Positions 40,135 to 50,619 are shown, numbered from the stretch's first letter. The stretch is 64,000 nt of DNA from Candidatus Puniceispirillum sp. (GCA_028383305.1 JAOEVD010000001.1:1-64000); one strand, 5' to 3'. The notes: generated by a model from the sequence alone, not told the origin. A program made the numbers and translations.

Positions 40135-41190
40135 ATGGAAACCAACCCAAGACGTTATCTTGTCAGAATGTTCCTCTTTTTGCTTGGGGTTGGCATTATT
40201 GCCTCGCTTTTAGCCGCGCCGTTACAAGCCGCCTTTATGGGAAATCCAGCATTAAATGGCGTTATTCTTGGTGCATTTGCTATTGGCGTTCTATATGTAA
40301 TTCGGCAAACATTACGGCTGATGCCTGAGCGTAATTGGCTGCTTGTGGTCAAATCGACCGGCAAATTGGATTTAGCAGAGCACCGGCCCGTTGTTTTGGC
40401 AACGGTGTACGCGATGTTGGCAGACTCGCGCCATGATGCGCAGCTATCGGCGTTGTCATTGCGATCAGTATTGGACGGCGTCGCTGCCCGCCTCGACGAA
40501 GGCCGCGAAATTTCCCGCTATATGATTGGCCTGTTGGTCTTTTTGGGATTGCTTGGCACCTTTTGGGGGCTGCTTCAAACAATTGGCGCCGTTGGCAATG
40601 TTGTTGGGTCAATTGACACGAATACTGGCAATTTTGAGGCCATGATGAAGCAATTGCGAGTTGGCCTTGATGCACCCCTTTCAGGTATGGCGACTGCATT
40701 TTCGTCTTCATTATTTGGCCTTGCTGGCTCTTTGATACTGGGCTTTCTTGACCTACAGCTTGGGCAGGCGATGGGCCGGTTTTTTAACGAACTGGAGGAT
40801 TGGCTGTCAGCCTTTGCTCGTTTCAACGACGGAGGCCCATCAGCAGAAAAGGGACAAAGCCCACTTGCAAGCGGCATGAGCGAAGAAGCCGCCCGCGCGG
40901 TTATCGCTTTGTCGCAATCAATTTCAAGTGGCGAGGATAACCGTGAACGCCTGCTCGTTCAGATATCACAATTGACTGGCACGATGGCGAATCTGAACGA
41001 AGCCTCGGCCGATGACCGCCGCATTCGAGAGCATCTGGCACAGTTAAACGCCAATATCATGCAGCTATCCGAAGATTTGCGCGCTGATCGAAACCAGCAA
41101 ACAGATATTGTGGCCAGTGAATTGCGCGGCCTGTCCTCATCAATCGCCGCGATGATTGACGTCAAAACCCGTCGCGGCAAAGGGGAATAG
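40135..41190 (+). CDS. MotA/TolQ/ExbB-family proton channel protein with long C-terminal tail
   Basis: Inner-membrane ion-channel subunit. Four hydrophobic segments lie near residues 11-34, 42-58, 128-150 (GLLVFLGLLGTFWGLLQTIG) and 180-205 (LSGMATAFSSSLFGLAGSLI); the last two carry the MotA/TolQ core with the conserved threonine and small-residue pattern. After about residue 235 there is a helical tail (REHLAQLNANIMQLSEDLRA). The architecture is closer to ZorA-like and other uncharacterised stator proteins than to flagellar MotA or TolQ. GGAG lies upstream of the ATG. The partner gene starts 5 bases after the stop. Confidence 0.85.
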   Translation: METNPRRYLVRMFLFLLGVGIIASLLAAPLQAAFMGNPALNGVILGAFAIGVLYVIRQTLRLMPERNWLLVVKSTGKLDLAEHRPVVLATVYAMLADSRHDAQLSALSLRSVLDGVAARLDEGREISRYMIGLLVFLGLLGTFWGLLQTIGAVGNVVGSIDTNTGNFEAMMKQLRVGLDAPLSGMATAFSSSLFGLAGSLILGFLDLQLGQAMGRFFNELEDWLSAFARFNDGGPSAEKGQSPLASGMSEEAARAVIALSQSISSGEDNRERLLVQISQLTGTMANLNEASADDRRIREHLAQLNANIMQLSEDLRADRNQQTDIVASELRGLSSSIAAMIDVKTRRGKGE

Positions 41191-41195
41191 CCACA

Positions 41196-42365
41196 ATGGC
41201 GCTGGCACGAATTGGCAATGCACGGCGGGTCGAGAATTTTACCTGGCCTGGATTTGTTGATGCATTGGCAACTTTGCTTATGGTCATCATTTTTGTGCTC
41301 ATGGTCTTTGTGCTTATACAGGTGAATTTGGCCTATCGTTTGTCGGGGCAAGATGCCTCGCTTGGCGAGATGCGCCAACAGTTAATATCGCTTGGCGAGC
41401 TTTTGAATCTTGAGCGCCGCGCAAGTGCCGACCTCGCGGCTAATCTTGAGCAGGTCAAAAACCAGTTAAATACCAGCAATGCCAACCGTGATGACCTGCA
41501 AACCCAATTGACAAGTGTTCAAACTGCTCTTGGGGAGCGAAATAGTGAAATATTACGCCTAGAAACACAACAAGCCAATATCAACGCCGCCCTTGTCGCC
41601 GCACGTGCTAGTCTTGAAGAACGATTGGGCGCACTGCAGCTTGCAGAAGGACAACTGGCAATCGCACAAGCAAAAAACAAGAGCGCCGCGGGCACGATTG
41701 ATGGACTCCGCGCCGAAACCACTGCTTCAAAAGTTGAAATTGCGCAAATGACTAACGCCTTAGCAGCCTTGCGGACTCGCCTTGAAGAACTAACCAGCCT
41801 TCTTGCTGAAAAAGACAGGCAAACGGCGCACGATAAGGTAGCCATTGCTAGTCTTGGGCGTTCATTGAATAACGCCTTGGCAAGCCGTGTTCAGGAATTA
41901 CAACGCTTCCGATCAGAATTTTTCGGACGTTTGCGTGAAGTACTGAAAGGGCGTGATGATGTTCAGATTGTTGGTGATCGGTTTGTATTTCAATCCGAAG
42001 TTTTGTTTGCTCAAGGACAGGCCGAAATTGCAGCAGAGGGCCAAGACCAACTTGCCAAACTCGCCATTACGCTTGCGGATATTGCAACGAAAATTCCCGC
42101 CGATATCAATTGGGTTTTGCAGATTGATGGCCACACGGATGATGTACCAATTCGCGCAGGCCGCTATGCTGACAACTGGGATCTTTCAACCGAGAGAGCG
42201 CTATCAGTGGTGCGCTTTCTCAATCAGAAGGGTTTGCCAGCTAATCGATTAGCCGCCGCTGGCTATGGCGAGTTTCAGCCACTTGATAACGATGATAATG
42301 ACGATGCTCGTCGTAAAAACCGCCGAATTGAATTAAAAATTACACAGCGCGTTGCAGTTAAGTAA
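41196..42365 (+). CDS. MotB-like stator protein with coiled coil and OmpA peptidoglycan-binding domain
   Basis: Partner of the preceding channel protein. The N-terminus has one transmembrane helix directly after FTWPGFVDALATLL, in which Asp22 corresponds to the proton-carrying Asp of MotB. A coiled coil of roughly 170 residues follows (ERRASADLAANLEQVKNQLN and repeats), then an OmpA/MotB domain with IDGHTDDVPI, NWDLSTERALSVVRFL and GEFQPL that should bind peptidoglycan. The pair therefore resembles a cell-wall anchored proton-driven motor. No flagellar genes are near. The function is unknown to me; similar two-gene units occur widely in alphaproteobacteria. Confidence 0.87.
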   Translation: MALARIGNARRVENFTWPGFVDALATLLMVIIFVLMVFVLIQVNLAYRLSGQDASLGEMRQQLISLGELLNLERRASADLAANLEQVKNQLNTSNANRDDLQTQLTSVQTALGERNSEILRLETQQANINAALVAARASLEERLGALQLAEGQLAIAQAKNKSAAGTIDGLRAETTASKVEIAQMTNALAALRTRLEELTSLLAEKDRQTAHDKVAIASLGRSLNNALASRVQELQRFRSEFFGRLREVLKGRDDVQIVGDRFVFQSEVLFAQGQAEIAAEGQDQLAKLAITLADIATKIPADINWVLQIDGHTDDVPIRAGRYADNWDLSTERALSVVRFLNQKGLPANRLAAAGYGEFQPLDNDDNDDARRKNRRIELKITQRVAVK

Positions 42366-42446
42366 CCCTCCGTAAACGCCAGAAGCGCTGTCTATCAGCA
42401 GCCGATCCATTATCATATCCAGTTCAAAGGCTATCAAAATGATCGA

Positions 42447-42482
42447 GCAATTCAACAACCAATAACTTGGCTGTTGAACTGC
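42447..42482 (-). terminator. 16-bp hairpin directly after the ABC exporter gene
   Basis: Read on the minus strand, a 16-bp stem with two G-U pairs and a four-base loop GUUA begins on the base following the ABC transporter stop codon. On the plus strand the same two positions are A-C mismatches, so the structure belongs to the minus transcript. The following sequence lacks a clear U-run, so it may act as a terminator with partial efficiency or as a 3'-end stabiliser. Confidence 0.6.
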
Positions 42483-44306
42483 TTACCGAACTTTTGGGAT
42501 TGAGAACTGTAATTCGGCAAGTGTGCGATACAGCGCAGATTCAACCATTAGCGATTCATGCGTTCCAACCGCCAGTAATCTGCCCCGATCCATCAGCAAA
42601 ATACGATTAGCCCGAACAACGGTTGCCAGACGGTGCGCGATCACAAGGCTTGTCCGATCGGCCATCAGGTTTTCTAAAGCATGCTGAACCGCCGCTTCGG
42701 ACTGTGCATCAAGCGCGCTTGTCGCCTCATCCAGAAGCAACAGACGAGGATTGCGAAGGATTGCGCGGGCGATGGCAATCCGCTGGCGTTGCCCACCTGA
42801 AAGCCGAACGCCCTTTTCGCCGACAAAGGCTTCATAGCCGCCATCAATGGCCATGATGAAATCATGCGCTTGGGCCTGTTTTGCTGCAGCGATAATGGCC
42901 GCATCATCGGCATCTGGCTGGCCAAAGGCGATATTTTCGCGAAGCGTTGCCGAAAACAGCGCCGAGTCCTGTGGCACCAAACCGATATGGCCGCGCAAAT
43001 CAGCAAGCGACAGATCACGAAGGTCAATCCCACCAACCCGAACCGCCCCATTCACCGGGTCATAAAATCTGAGAAGAAGATGAAAAATCGTTGATTTCCC
43101 CGCCCCGCTCGGCCCGACAATCGCCACACGCTCGCCAGCCTTGATGGCAAAGCTTACATCGCTGATTGCCGGCCGGTTCACCGCGGCCGGATAGGCAAAT
43201 TGAACAGCGGCAAATTCGCATGCTGTTACAGCCGCCATATTGATCGGTTGTGGCGACATTGCTGCGGGCAGGCTTGCCTTGGTGTCCAGTAATTGCGCGA
43301 TGCGTTCAGCTGCACCCGCCGCCCGCTGTAAATCGCCAACAAGTTCGGATAGAAAACCGGTCGAGCTTGCCACTAGAAAAGCATAAAAAATGAAAGATGA
43401 CAGGTCGCCAGCGCTAATCCGTCCCGCCATCAAATCCTGCCCGCCAATCCACAGAATGACACCAATTCCGCTAAAGACCAGAAAAATCACAATGCCGCTT
43501 AACAGACCGCGAAGCCGAACTCGTGCAAGACCAGCGTCAAGCGACAGATCAACTGCCCGTTCAAAATGCCCTTTGACGTAATCTTCGCGGCCAAAGGCCT
43601 GCACCGTGCGGATAGCGCTAACCGTTTCTTCGGCTTCAACCCCGACATCGGCAAGGCGATCTTGTGCTAATCTTGAAGCAGCACGTAACCGGCGTCCCAT
43701 GAAAATCAACGGCAACACAACTAGCGGCACAACGATCAACACCACAAGCGACATTTTCGGACTGGATAGAACCACCATCACAAGCCCGCCAATCAAAAGC
43801 AGGAAATTACGCGCTGCCATTGACAGGGTCGAGGTCATGACAGTTTGAACAATGCTCGTATCGGTTGTGATTCTGGATAACACATCACCGGTTCGGGCAT
43901 TTTCAAACCATCCAGCCGATAAGGTAATGGCATGGCCAAAAATAGCACGGCGAATATCAGCCAGCACCATTTCACCAATTTTATTTACCATGCTAGTGCG
44001 AAGATAACTGCCAAAGGCCAGAACCACAGCAATCATCGCTGTTGCCATCACCGCACGATCAAGCAAGGCAGGGTCACGTTTGCCAAGCCCTTCATCAACA
44101 AGATAGGCAAGCCCACGCCCCATTCCAAGAAGCGCACCAGCAACAAGCACAAGCGCCAAAATGGCAAGTGCGATTCGGAGACGATGCGGCTGAAGATAGG
44201 GCCAAAAGACGGCCAATAGCTGGCGGCTGGTGTAACGGCGCGTTGTTTCTAGGGTCTGATCCGCCAGAGTTGTTGTCCGGTGATCAGTTTTCTGCCCGTT
44301 ATTCAT
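42483..44306 (-). CDS. ABC exporter with fused membrane and ATPase domains (MsbA-related)
   Basis: Half-transporter, 607 aa, six predicted transmembrane helices in the first 330 residues followed by one nucleotide-binding domain: Walker A VGPSGAGKSTIFHLLL, Q-loop, signature RLSGGQRQRIAIARAI, Walker B LLLLDEATSALD. It should work as a homodimer. The sequence type fits the MsbA-related group of proteobacterial exporters; the substrate (lipid A, phospholipid or other) cannot be read from the sequence. It stands alone, divergent from rpmE. Confidence 0.9.
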   Translation of the reverse strand: MNNGQKTDHRTTTLADQTLETTRRYTSRQLLAVFWPYLQPHRLRIALAILALVLVAGALLGMGRGLAYLVDEGLGKRDPALLDRAVMATAMIAVVLAFGSYLRTSMVNKIGEMVLADIRRAIFGHAITLSAGWFENARTGDVLSRITTDTSIVQTVMTSTLSMAARNFLLLIGGLVMVVLSSPKMSLVVLIVVPLVVLPLIFMGRRLRAASRLAQDRLADVGVEAEETVSAIRTVQAFGREDYVKGHFERAVDLSLDAGLARVRLRGLLSGIVIFLVFSGIGVILWIGGQDLMAGRISAGDLSSFIFYAFLVASSTGFLSELVGDLQRAAGAAERIAQLLDTKASLPAAMSPQPINMAAVTACEFAAVQFAYPAAVNRPAISDVSFAIKAGERVAIVGPSGAGKSTIFHLLLRFYDPVNGAVRVGGIDLRDLSLADLRGHIGLVPQDSALFSATLRENIAFGQPDADDAAIIAAAKQAQAHDFIMAIDGGYEAFVGEKGVRLSGGQRQRIAIARAILRNPRLLLLDEATSALDAQSEAAVQHALENLMADRTSLVIAHRLATVVRANRILLMDRGRLLAVGTHESLMVESALYRTLAELQFSIPKVR

Positions 44307-44366
44307 TCATCAACCCCAATTTTCGTTCACCCAGCCCGCTAACCATTTATTTTCTACGCCGGGGGC

Positions 44367-44395
44367 TTGCTTATCATCGCTATAGGGGATATACC
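44367..44395 (+). promoter_or_regulatory. predicted sigma-70 promoter of rpmE
   Basis: TTGCTT (44367-44372) and TATACC (44390-44395) are separated by exactly 17 bases and lie about 90 bases before the rpmE start, on the only strand that needs it here. The -10 is two changes from consensus. Confidence 0.55.
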
Positions 44396-44484
44396 ACCAG
44401 CGCTGTTTGTTGGCGAGGATCATTCTTCCGCATGGCAAATCTAGCATAACGAACAGGCAGTTAAGCGTAAAACCGGAGACCGGC

Positions 44485-44706
44485 ATGAAAAAAGATATTC
44501 ACCCAGATTACCACGAAATCACCGTTGTAATGACCGATGGCAGCGAACATACAACGCGCTCGACTTGGGGAAAGCCTGGCGATGTGTTGAAACTCGATAT
44601 TGACCCAAAGACCCATCCAGCATGGACTGGCCAGCACCGTATCCTTGACTCAGGTGGTCAGGTTGCCCGCTTTAACAAGCGCTTTGGCGGTCTTGGCATC
44701 AAATAA
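44485..44706 (+). CDS. rpmE: 50S ribosomal protein L31, zinc-free type
   Basis: Large-subunit protein bridging the central protuberance and the 30S head. The 73-residue sequence starts [12 protein letters not shown] and contains THPAWTG and the conserved C-terminal RFNKRFG. It has no cysteine, so it is the form without the zinc site. GGAG is 6 bases upstream of the ATG at 44485. A strong terminator follows 42 bases after the stop, so it is a single-gene transcript. Confidence 0.95.
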   Translation: MKKDIHPDYHEITVVMTDGSEHTTRSTWGKPGDVLKLDIDPKTHPAWTGQHRILDSGGQVARFNKRFGGLGIK

Positions 44707-44748
44707 GGCTGTTCCAGCCCGATTTGAAACCCAAATCTACCCATCGAC

Positions 44749-44774
44749 AAAAGCCAGCAATTGCTGGCTTTTTT
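44749..44774 (+). terminator. rho-independent terminator of rpmE
   Basis: Perfect palindrome AAAAGCCAGCAA / TTGCTGGCTTTT followed by two further T. The stem is GC-rich with a U-run on the plus strand and an A-run before it, so it may also work in the opposite direction. Confidence 0.9.
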
Positions 44775-44822
44775 CTTGTCCTACCCCTTTTGATGGCGAG
44801 ATGCCTCTTTTGATGGCAAGGG

Positions 44823-44864
44823 GCCGTACCGCAACCGAACCGGCGGCGTTTTTGCGGTAGCGGC
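44823..44864 (-). repeat. inverted repeat downstream of ppdK
   Basis: GCCG TACCGCAA (44823-44834) pairs with TTGCGGTA G CGGC (44852-44864) as a 12-bp stem with one bulged base, and inner GC-rich sequence. It lies 20-60 bases beyond the ppdK stop; with the small TGCCGA-TTA-TCGGCA hairpin next to the stop it probably forms the 3' end of the ppdK mRNA, although no U-run follows. Confidence 0.5.
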
Positions 44865-44886
44865 TTATGCCGATAATCGGCAAGAA

Positions 44887-47559
44887 TTAATCGGTTCGGC
44901 GGGTTTTAATCGTGGCCTGCGCAGCGGCAAGACGCGCCGCAGGAACGCGGTAAGGCGAACAAGACACATAATCAAGACCGACCTTTTCAAAAAACAGAAT
45001 TGAATCGCCATCACCGCCATGTTCACCGCAAATACCAAGCTTGATATCGGGGCGGGTTTTGCGGCCACGCTCAACCCCCATTTCAACCAAACTGCCGACC
45101 CCTTCAAGGTCAATGGACACAAACGGATCAACCGGATAAATCTCTTTATCAGCATAATCATGAAGGAAAGATCCGGCATCGTCACGGCTGATGCCAAGCG
45201 AGGTTTGCGTCAGATCATTTGTCCCAAAGGAAAAGAATTCGGCCTCAACCGCCAGATCAGCCGCGCAGATTGACGCACGAGGCAATTCAACCATTGTGCC
45301 AACAAGATATGAAATCGTAACGCCGGTTTCCGTCATCACCGCAGCCGCAGCCGCGTCAATCTCGGCCTTGCAAAGCGCAATTTCCCGTGCGGTTGCCACA
45401 AGGGGAACCATCACTTCGGGAATTGGTGATGCGCCAGTATTTTTGGCAACAGCGCAGGCTGCCTCAAAAATAGCGCGGGCTTGCATCCGACAGATTTCCG
45501 GATAAGTCACCGCCAAGCGGCAGCCACGATGGCCAAGCATCGGGTTGGTCTCGGCAAGCTTGACCGAGCGTTGGCGTGCCGTCTCGATTGTGACGCCAGC
45601 GGCAGCAGCAACTTCGGCCAATTCATCAGCCGAATGTGGTAAAAATTCATGCAATGGCGGATCAAGAAGCCGGATGGTAACTGGCAAGCCAGCCATGATG
45701 GTGAATAATTCTTCAAAATCACGGCGCTGCATCGGCAATAGTTTGGCAAGTGCCAATTCACGGCCTTCAGTATCGGTAGCCATGATCATTTGGCGCATGG
45801 CAATGATTCGATCAGCATCGAAAAACATATGTTCGGTTCGGCAGAGGCCGATGCCCTGCGCGCCGAAATCAAGGGCAACACGCGCCTCGGTCGGGGTTTC
45901 GGCATTGGTACGCACTTCCATGCGGCGCACCTCGTCAGCCCAGCCCATCACGCTGGCAAAGGCACCTGACATTTTCGGCTGGATCGTATCGACTTTTCCG
46001 GCATAAACCTCGCCGCTGGTGCCATCAATGGTGATGATATCACCTTCGACCAAAACCTGATCGGCGATAAAGACCTTGCCGCTCACCTCATCAAAGCGCA
46101 CGTCGCTTGCACCCGAAACACAGGCCCGCCCCATGCCACGCGCAACCACTGCCGCATGGCTTGTCATGCCGCCACGCGCCGTCAGGATACCAGCAGCAGC
46201 ATGCATACCGTGAATATCTTCAGGGCTGGTTTCAAGACGCACAAGAATCACCGCCTCGCCGCTGGCCGCCATTTCCTCGGCACGATCGGCATTCAGCACA
46301 ATCTTGCCGCATGCAGCGCCTGGTGATGCGGGCAGACCGCGTGCCAGAATGACCTTTTCAGCATTGGGATCAAGTGTTGGATGAAGCAGCTGGTCAAGCG
46401 CGTTCGGATCAACCCGACATAGAGCTTCGTCACGGGTGATCAGCCCTTCATTGGCCATTTCAACAGCCATGCGGAGCGCGGCTTCGGCAGTGCGTTTTCC
46501 ACTACGGGTTTGCAGCATATATAGCACGCCCTGCTGGACGGTAAATTCAAGATCCTGCATATCGCGATAATGCGCCTCAAGCTTTTTGCGAACCGCATCA
46601 AGCTGATCAAAGGCCGCTGGCATGGCTTCTTGCATCGACAAAGCATCGCCGCCGCCTTTTTTTCGGGCAGCCGCCGTCAATGGCAATGGCGTGCGGATAC
46701 CGGCGACAACATCTTCGCCTTGTGCATTGATCAAAAACTCGCCGTAAAAGCTGTTTTCACCAGTTGATGGATCACGCGTGAACGCAACACCGGTCGCGCA
46801 ATCATCGCCCATATTGCCAAACACCATGGCCTGAATATTAACCGCTGTTCCCCATGCCGCAGGAATGTTATTCAGCCGTCGATAGGTGATGGCGCGGGTA
46901 TTCATCCAGCTGGTAAATACCGCCCCAATCGCGCCCCAGAGCTGTTCCCATGGATCTTGCGGAAAGCCGGTGCCAGCCTCATCTTGAACAATGTCCTTAT
47001 AGCTGGCGACCAGAGCCTTTAAATCATCACCGGTCAATTCAGTGTCTTCATAAACGCCACGTTGAAGTTTCATATCCTCAAGCGCATCTTCAAACAGGCC
47101 GTGGTCGACCTCCATCACGACATCGCTATACATCTGGATAAACCGGCGATAGCTGTCATAGGCAAAACGCGCATCATTGGCGCGGCTGGCAAGGCCTTCG
47201 ACAGTGACGTCGTTCAGCCCGAGATTGAGAACCGTATCCATCATACCCGGCATCGAGGCACGCGCACCCGATCGAACCGAAACAAGAAGCGGGTTAGCAG
47301 AATCAGCAAAACGTGTGCCGGTTTCGCTTTCGATTTTTGCAATGGCGTCACGCACCTGCTGATCTAAAGTGTCAGGATATGTTTTGTCATGATCATAAAA
47401 ATGCGTACAGACATCGGTACTAAGGGTAAACCCGGGCGGAACCGGCAGGCCAATACCGCTCATTTCGGCGAGATTAGCACCCTTGCCGCCAAGAAGATTG
47501 CGACGCGATGCATCGCCATCGGTTCCGGTTTTACCAAAATTATAAACCCATTGTGTCAT
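44887..47559 (-). CDS. ppdK: pyruvate, phosphate dikinase
   Basis: Reversibly converts ATP, phosphate and pyruvate to AMP, PPi and phosphoenolpyruvate; provides PEP for gluconeogenesis or, in reverse, extra energy from PEP. 890 residues: an N-terminal ATP-grasp domain (NLLGGKGANLAEMS, FGNMGDDCATGVAFTRD), the swivelling phosphohistidine domain (GGMTSHAAVVARGMG) and the C-terminal PEP/pyruvate barrel (ELPRASICA, SFGTNDLTQ, CGEHGGD with the active-site cysteine). It is 8 bases downstream of glyS on the same strand. No regulator of the PDRP type is in the window. Confidence 0.97.
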   Translation of the reverse strand: MTQWVYNFGKTGTDGDASRRNLLGGKGANLAEMSGIGLPVPPGFTLSTDVCTHFYDHDKTYPDTLDQQVRDAIAKIESETGTRFADSANPLLVSVRSGARASMPGMMDTVLNLGLNDVTVEGLASRANDARFAYDSYRRFIQMYSDVVMEVDHGLFEDALEDMKLQRGVYEDTELTGDDLKALVASYKDIVQDEAGTGFPQDPWEQLWGAIGAVFTSWMNTRAITYRRLNNIPAAWGTAVNIQAMVFGNMGDDCATGVAFTRDPSTGENSFYGEFLINAQGEDVVAGIRTPLPLTAAARKKGGGDALSMQEAMPAAFDQLDAVRKKLEAHYRDMQDLEFTVQQGVLYMLQTRSGKRTAEAALRMAVEMANEGLITRDEALCRVDPNALDQLLHPTLDPNAEKVILARGLPASPGAACGKIVLNADRAEEMAASGEAVILVRLETSPEDIHGMHAAAGILTARGGMTSHAAVVARGMGRACVSGASDVRFDEVSGKVFIADQVLVEGDIITIDGTSGEVYAGKVDTIQPKMSGAFASVMGWADEVRRMEVRTNAETPTEARVALDFGAQGIGLCRTEHMFFDADRIIAMRQMIMATDTEGRELALAKLLPMQRRDFEELFTIMAGLPVTIRLLDPPLHEFLPHSADELAEVAAAAGVTIETARQRSVKLAETNPMLGHRGCRLAVTYPEICRMQARAIFEAACAVAKNTGASPIPEVMVPLVATAREIALCKAEIDAAAAAVMTETGVTISYLVGTMVELPRASICAADLAVEAEFFSFGTNDLTQTSLGISRDDAGSFLHDYADKEIYPVDPFVSIDLEGVGSLVEMGVERGRKTRPDIKLGICGEHGGDGDSILFFEKVGLDYVSCSPYRVPAARLAAAQATIKTRRTD

Positions 47560-47567
47560 GTCTCTAT

Positions 47568-49637
47568 CTAGCCTTCTATTTTCGTGAAATCAGCCACAGC
47601 CAACATTTTTTCACGAATCATTGCCAATAGCCCAAGTCGGTTCAGGCGGATCGCCGGATCATCATCATTCACGACGATTTTTTCAAAAAACAAATCAATG
47701 GGGGAACGCAACGCACCAAGCGCGGCAAGCTGCAACTCAATATTGTCCTGATTCACAGCCATTGTCGATAATGGATCAAAAAGCGCTTTTTCCGCTTCGG
47801 TAAATAGCGCCGGATCAGATGTTGCGGCAAAGGTGGTTTTGGCCTTTTTTTCCTCAGCAGCAAGGATGCTGCTGACCCGCCGCCAACCAGCCATTAATCC
47901 GGTGCCATCGGCGGCGGCCAAAAAGCCAGCAAGCGCTGATGCGCGTGTCGCCATCAAATAGATATCGTCACCATCATCATCGGCCAAGGCCGCGGCAACC
48001 ACATCATGCCGCATTTTCTGATCACGAAGATAGCCGCGAAGCCGGTCACGAATAAAGGGCAACAGATCGGCATCAACTTTGGCAAAGCCATAGCCGCTGG
48101 TACTCACCTGCAAAATCTTGCCAAGCGGGATGGTTAGCTGTCCATCAACAATAATGCGGATAACGCCCAAGGCCGCACGGCGAAGCGCAAACGGATCTTT
48201 TGAGCCGGTTGGTTTGGCATCAATGCCAAAAAACCCGACAAGCGTGTCAATCTTATCCGCCAGCGCAACAACCATGGCTTCGGGTGTTGCTGGCAAATCA
48301 TCGGCCGGGCCTTGCGGCCGGTAATGCGCGGTGATGGCATCACAAACGGCTTTATCCTCGCCGCTGGCAGCCGCGTAATAACCGCCCATGATGCCCTGCA
48401 ATTCAGGAAACTCAACGACCATACCCGTGACAAGATCAGCCTTGGCAAGACGGGCAGCGCGTGATGCAGCTTTTGGGTTAGCAGATGGCATATGCGGCGC
48501 AATGGCGCTTGCCAGCTTTTCTATACGGATTGCCTTATCGTGGATTGAGCCAAGCCCCTCATAGAATGTGACATCGCCAAGCGCGGGAAGATAGCTTTCC
48601 AATTGCCGCGCCTGATCCTGTTGCCAGAAAAATTCGGCATCGGCCAATCGCGCTCGCAACACACGCTGATTACCGGCGATAATCACCTTATCGCGAACCG
48701 CATCGCCAAGCCGGTTTGATAGAACGATAAAATTTGACGAGAATTTTCCATCAGCATCACTAAGCGTGATGTATTTCTGATGCGTTGCAATTGTGGCTTG
48801 CAGCAATTCCGGCGGCAGCACCATGAACCGGTCTTCGATCTGACCCATAAGCGGCGTTGGCCATTCGACCAAGCCAGCAATATCGGCAAGATAATTTCCA
48901 AGCTGAACCTCATTGAGATGGCATGACTGGCTAGCGGCTAGTTTTTTTGCCTCGCTGATAATCGCGTCATGGCGTTCATCTTGGTCAAGCATCACATAGC
49001 CAGCCCGCAATCTGGCCTTTACATCATCGAGGTTCCTAACGCCGGCAAGGTCAATATCGTCAGGTGCCTCAAAATAATGGCCGCAACTGGTCGCGCCAAA
49101 AGTGATTGCATCGCCACCACCCAGATCCAGCGCACCGGCAAGCGGTTTGCCATCAAACAGAATATTGATCCGGTGGAGCGGGCGCACCCAGCGGAATTTG
49201 CCACGACCCCATCGCTGGCTTTTCGGCCAAGGGAAATGGGTCAGTATATCAATAATAATCGGCGCCAACAGCGCAGCCGTATCACCGCCGGTGATTTCGC
49301 TTCGCGCAAATAAGAACCGGCCTTTTGGCGTATCTTCTTCAACAAGCTCTTCGCGGCTGACCCCAGTCGATTTCAAAAAACCAGCGATCGCCGCCTCGGG
49401 CGCATCAACACGCGGCCCACGTTTTTCGATGATGCGATCCGGCTGCGATGTGGCAATATTGGTAACATAGGCCAGCAAATGACGCGGCGCACAAAGGCCG
49501 GTTGCCACACTGTTATCATGCCAGACGCCAAGCGTTGCTAAGGCCGTTTCAATAAGTCGTGCCAGATCACGGCCAGCACCAGCCTGCATACGTGCAGGAA
49601 TTTCTTCTGAGACAAATTCAATTACCAGATCAGCCAT
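47568..49637 (-). CDS. glyS: glycyl-tRNA synthetase beta subunit
   Basis: Beta chain of the heterotetrameric bacterial GlyRS; binds tRNA-Gly and has HD-domain-like and anticodon-binding parts. It begins [18 protein letters not shown], the family start, and contains [31 protein letters not shown] and the terminal [15 protein letters not shown]-like region. 689 aa is normal. Its ATG overlaps the end of glyQ by 8 bases, fitting equimolar production. Confidence 0.97.
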   Translation of the reverse strand: MADLVIEFVSEEIPARMQAGAGRDLARLIETALATLGVWHDNSVATGLCAPRHLLAYVTNIATSQPDRIIEKRGPRVDAPEAAIAGFLKSTGVSREELVEEDTPKGRFLFARSEITGGDTAALLAPIIIDILTHFPWPKSQRWGRGKFRWVRPLHRINILFDGKPLAGALDLGGGDAITFGATSCGHYFEAPDDIDLAGVRNLDDVKARLRAGYVMLDQDERHDAIISEAKKLAASQSCHLNEVQLGNYLADIAGLVEWPTPLMGQIEDRFMVLPPELLQATIATHQKYITLSDADGKFSSNFIVLSNRLGDAVRDKVIIAGNQRVLRARLADAEFFWQQDQARQLESYLPALGDVTFYEGLGSIHDKAIRIEKLASAIAPHMPSANPKAASRAARLAKADLVTGMVVEFPELQGIMGGYYAAASGEDKAVCDAITAHYRPQGPADDLPATPEAMVVALADKIDTLVGFFGIDAKPTGSKDPFALRRAALGVIRIIVDGQLTIPLGKILQVSTSGYGFAKVDADLLPFIRDRLRGYLRDQKMRHDVVAAALADDDGDDIYLMATRASALAGFLAAADGTGLMAGWRRVSSILAAEEKKAKTTFAATSDPALFTEAEKALFDPLSTMAVNQDNIELQLAALGALRSPIDLFFEKIVVNDDDPAIRLNRLGLLAMIREKMLAVADFTKIEG

Positions 49638-50544
49638 TGGTTGTGGTCTCCGTCATTCCCATCCATGCTTCGCAGCATCCTTTGGCCAAGTTCCGAACAC
49701 GCCCGATATAGGCGGCGCGTTCAGTCACCGAAATCACCCCACGCGCATCAAGCATATTAAACAGATGGCTGGCTTTCATACATTGATCATAGGCTGGCAA
49801 TACGAGTGGTGTTTCCAGCACCAGCAAGCGACCACATTCCATTTCGGCATCACGGAAATGCCCAAGAAGCATATCGGTATCGGCATGTTCAAAATTCCAG
49901 CCGGAAAATTCAACCTCAGCGCGTTTGAAAATATCGCCATAAGTTTTGCCACCTTCGGCCGCTGGCACACCATCCCAATCAAGGTCATAGACATTTTCAA
50001 CGCCTTGAATATACATCGCCAGCCTTTCCAGCCCATAGGTAAGTTCAAGCGGCACCGGATTACATTCAATACCGCCAACCTGTTGGAAATAGGTGAATTG
50101 GGAAATTTCCATGCCATCACACCAGACTTCCCAGCCAAGACCCCATGCGCCAAGCGTTGGCGATTCCCAATCATCTTCGACAAACCGGATATCATGCTTG
50201 TCGGGGTCAAGCCCGATTGCCTTTAACGAGTCGAGATACAGCGCCTGCGATTCCGCTGGCGATGGCTTGAAAATCACCTGAAACTGGTAAAAATGCTGCA
50301 TCCGGTTTGGGTTTTCACCATAGCGCCCATCCGAAGGCCGCCGCGATGGCTGAACATAGGCCGCGCGCCAAATATCATCGGGGCCAAGCGCCCGAAGCGT
50401 TGTTGCTGGGTGAAATGTACCCGCGCCAACCTCCATATCATAGGGCTGCAAGACAACCGCGCCCTGCTTTGCCCAATGGCGTTGTAAATTCAGAATAATC
50501 GACTGGAAATCGGTTCTAATTTCGTCGCTTTGTGATGTTGGCAT
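49630..50544 (-). CDS. glyQ: glycyl-tRNA synthetase alpha subunit
   Basis: Catalytic class II core of the alpha2beta2 GlyRS; activates glycine. Hallmarks: [29 protein letters not shown] (positions about 20-47), [15 protein letters not shown] (motif 2), and [15 protein letters not shown] with [14 protein letters not shown] (motif 3). 304 aa. It is the first synthetase gene of the glyQ-glyS-ppdK series, 75 bases after the small zinc-ribbon gene. Confidence 0.97.
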   Translation of the reverse strand: MPTSQSDEIRTDFQSIILNLQRHWAKQGAVVLQPYDMEVGAGTFHPATTLRALGPDDIWRAAYVQPSRRPSDGRYGENPNRMQHFYQFQVIFKPSPAESQALYLDSLKAIGLDPDKHDIRFVEDDWESPTLGAWGLGWEVWCDGMEISQFTYFQQVGGIECNPVPLELTYGLERLAMYIQGVENVYDLDWDGVPAAEGGKTYGDIFKRAEVEFSGWNFEHADTDMLLGHFRDAEMECGRLLVLETPLVLPAYDQCMKASHLFNMLDARGVISVTERAAYIGRVRNLAKGCCEAWMGMTETTTNG

Positions 50545-50619
50545 CCGTCACGATTCCTATTGCAAAAGATGCACGGAAATTAGCCGGAAACCACATCAAA
50601 AGGCAAGCTGTTGCTGCCG

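Noticed and set aside
40135-42365. A complete Zorya defence system
   Set aside because: Only the motor pair is present; no ZorC, ZorD or ZorE-like gene lies on either side, and neighbours are housekeeping genes.
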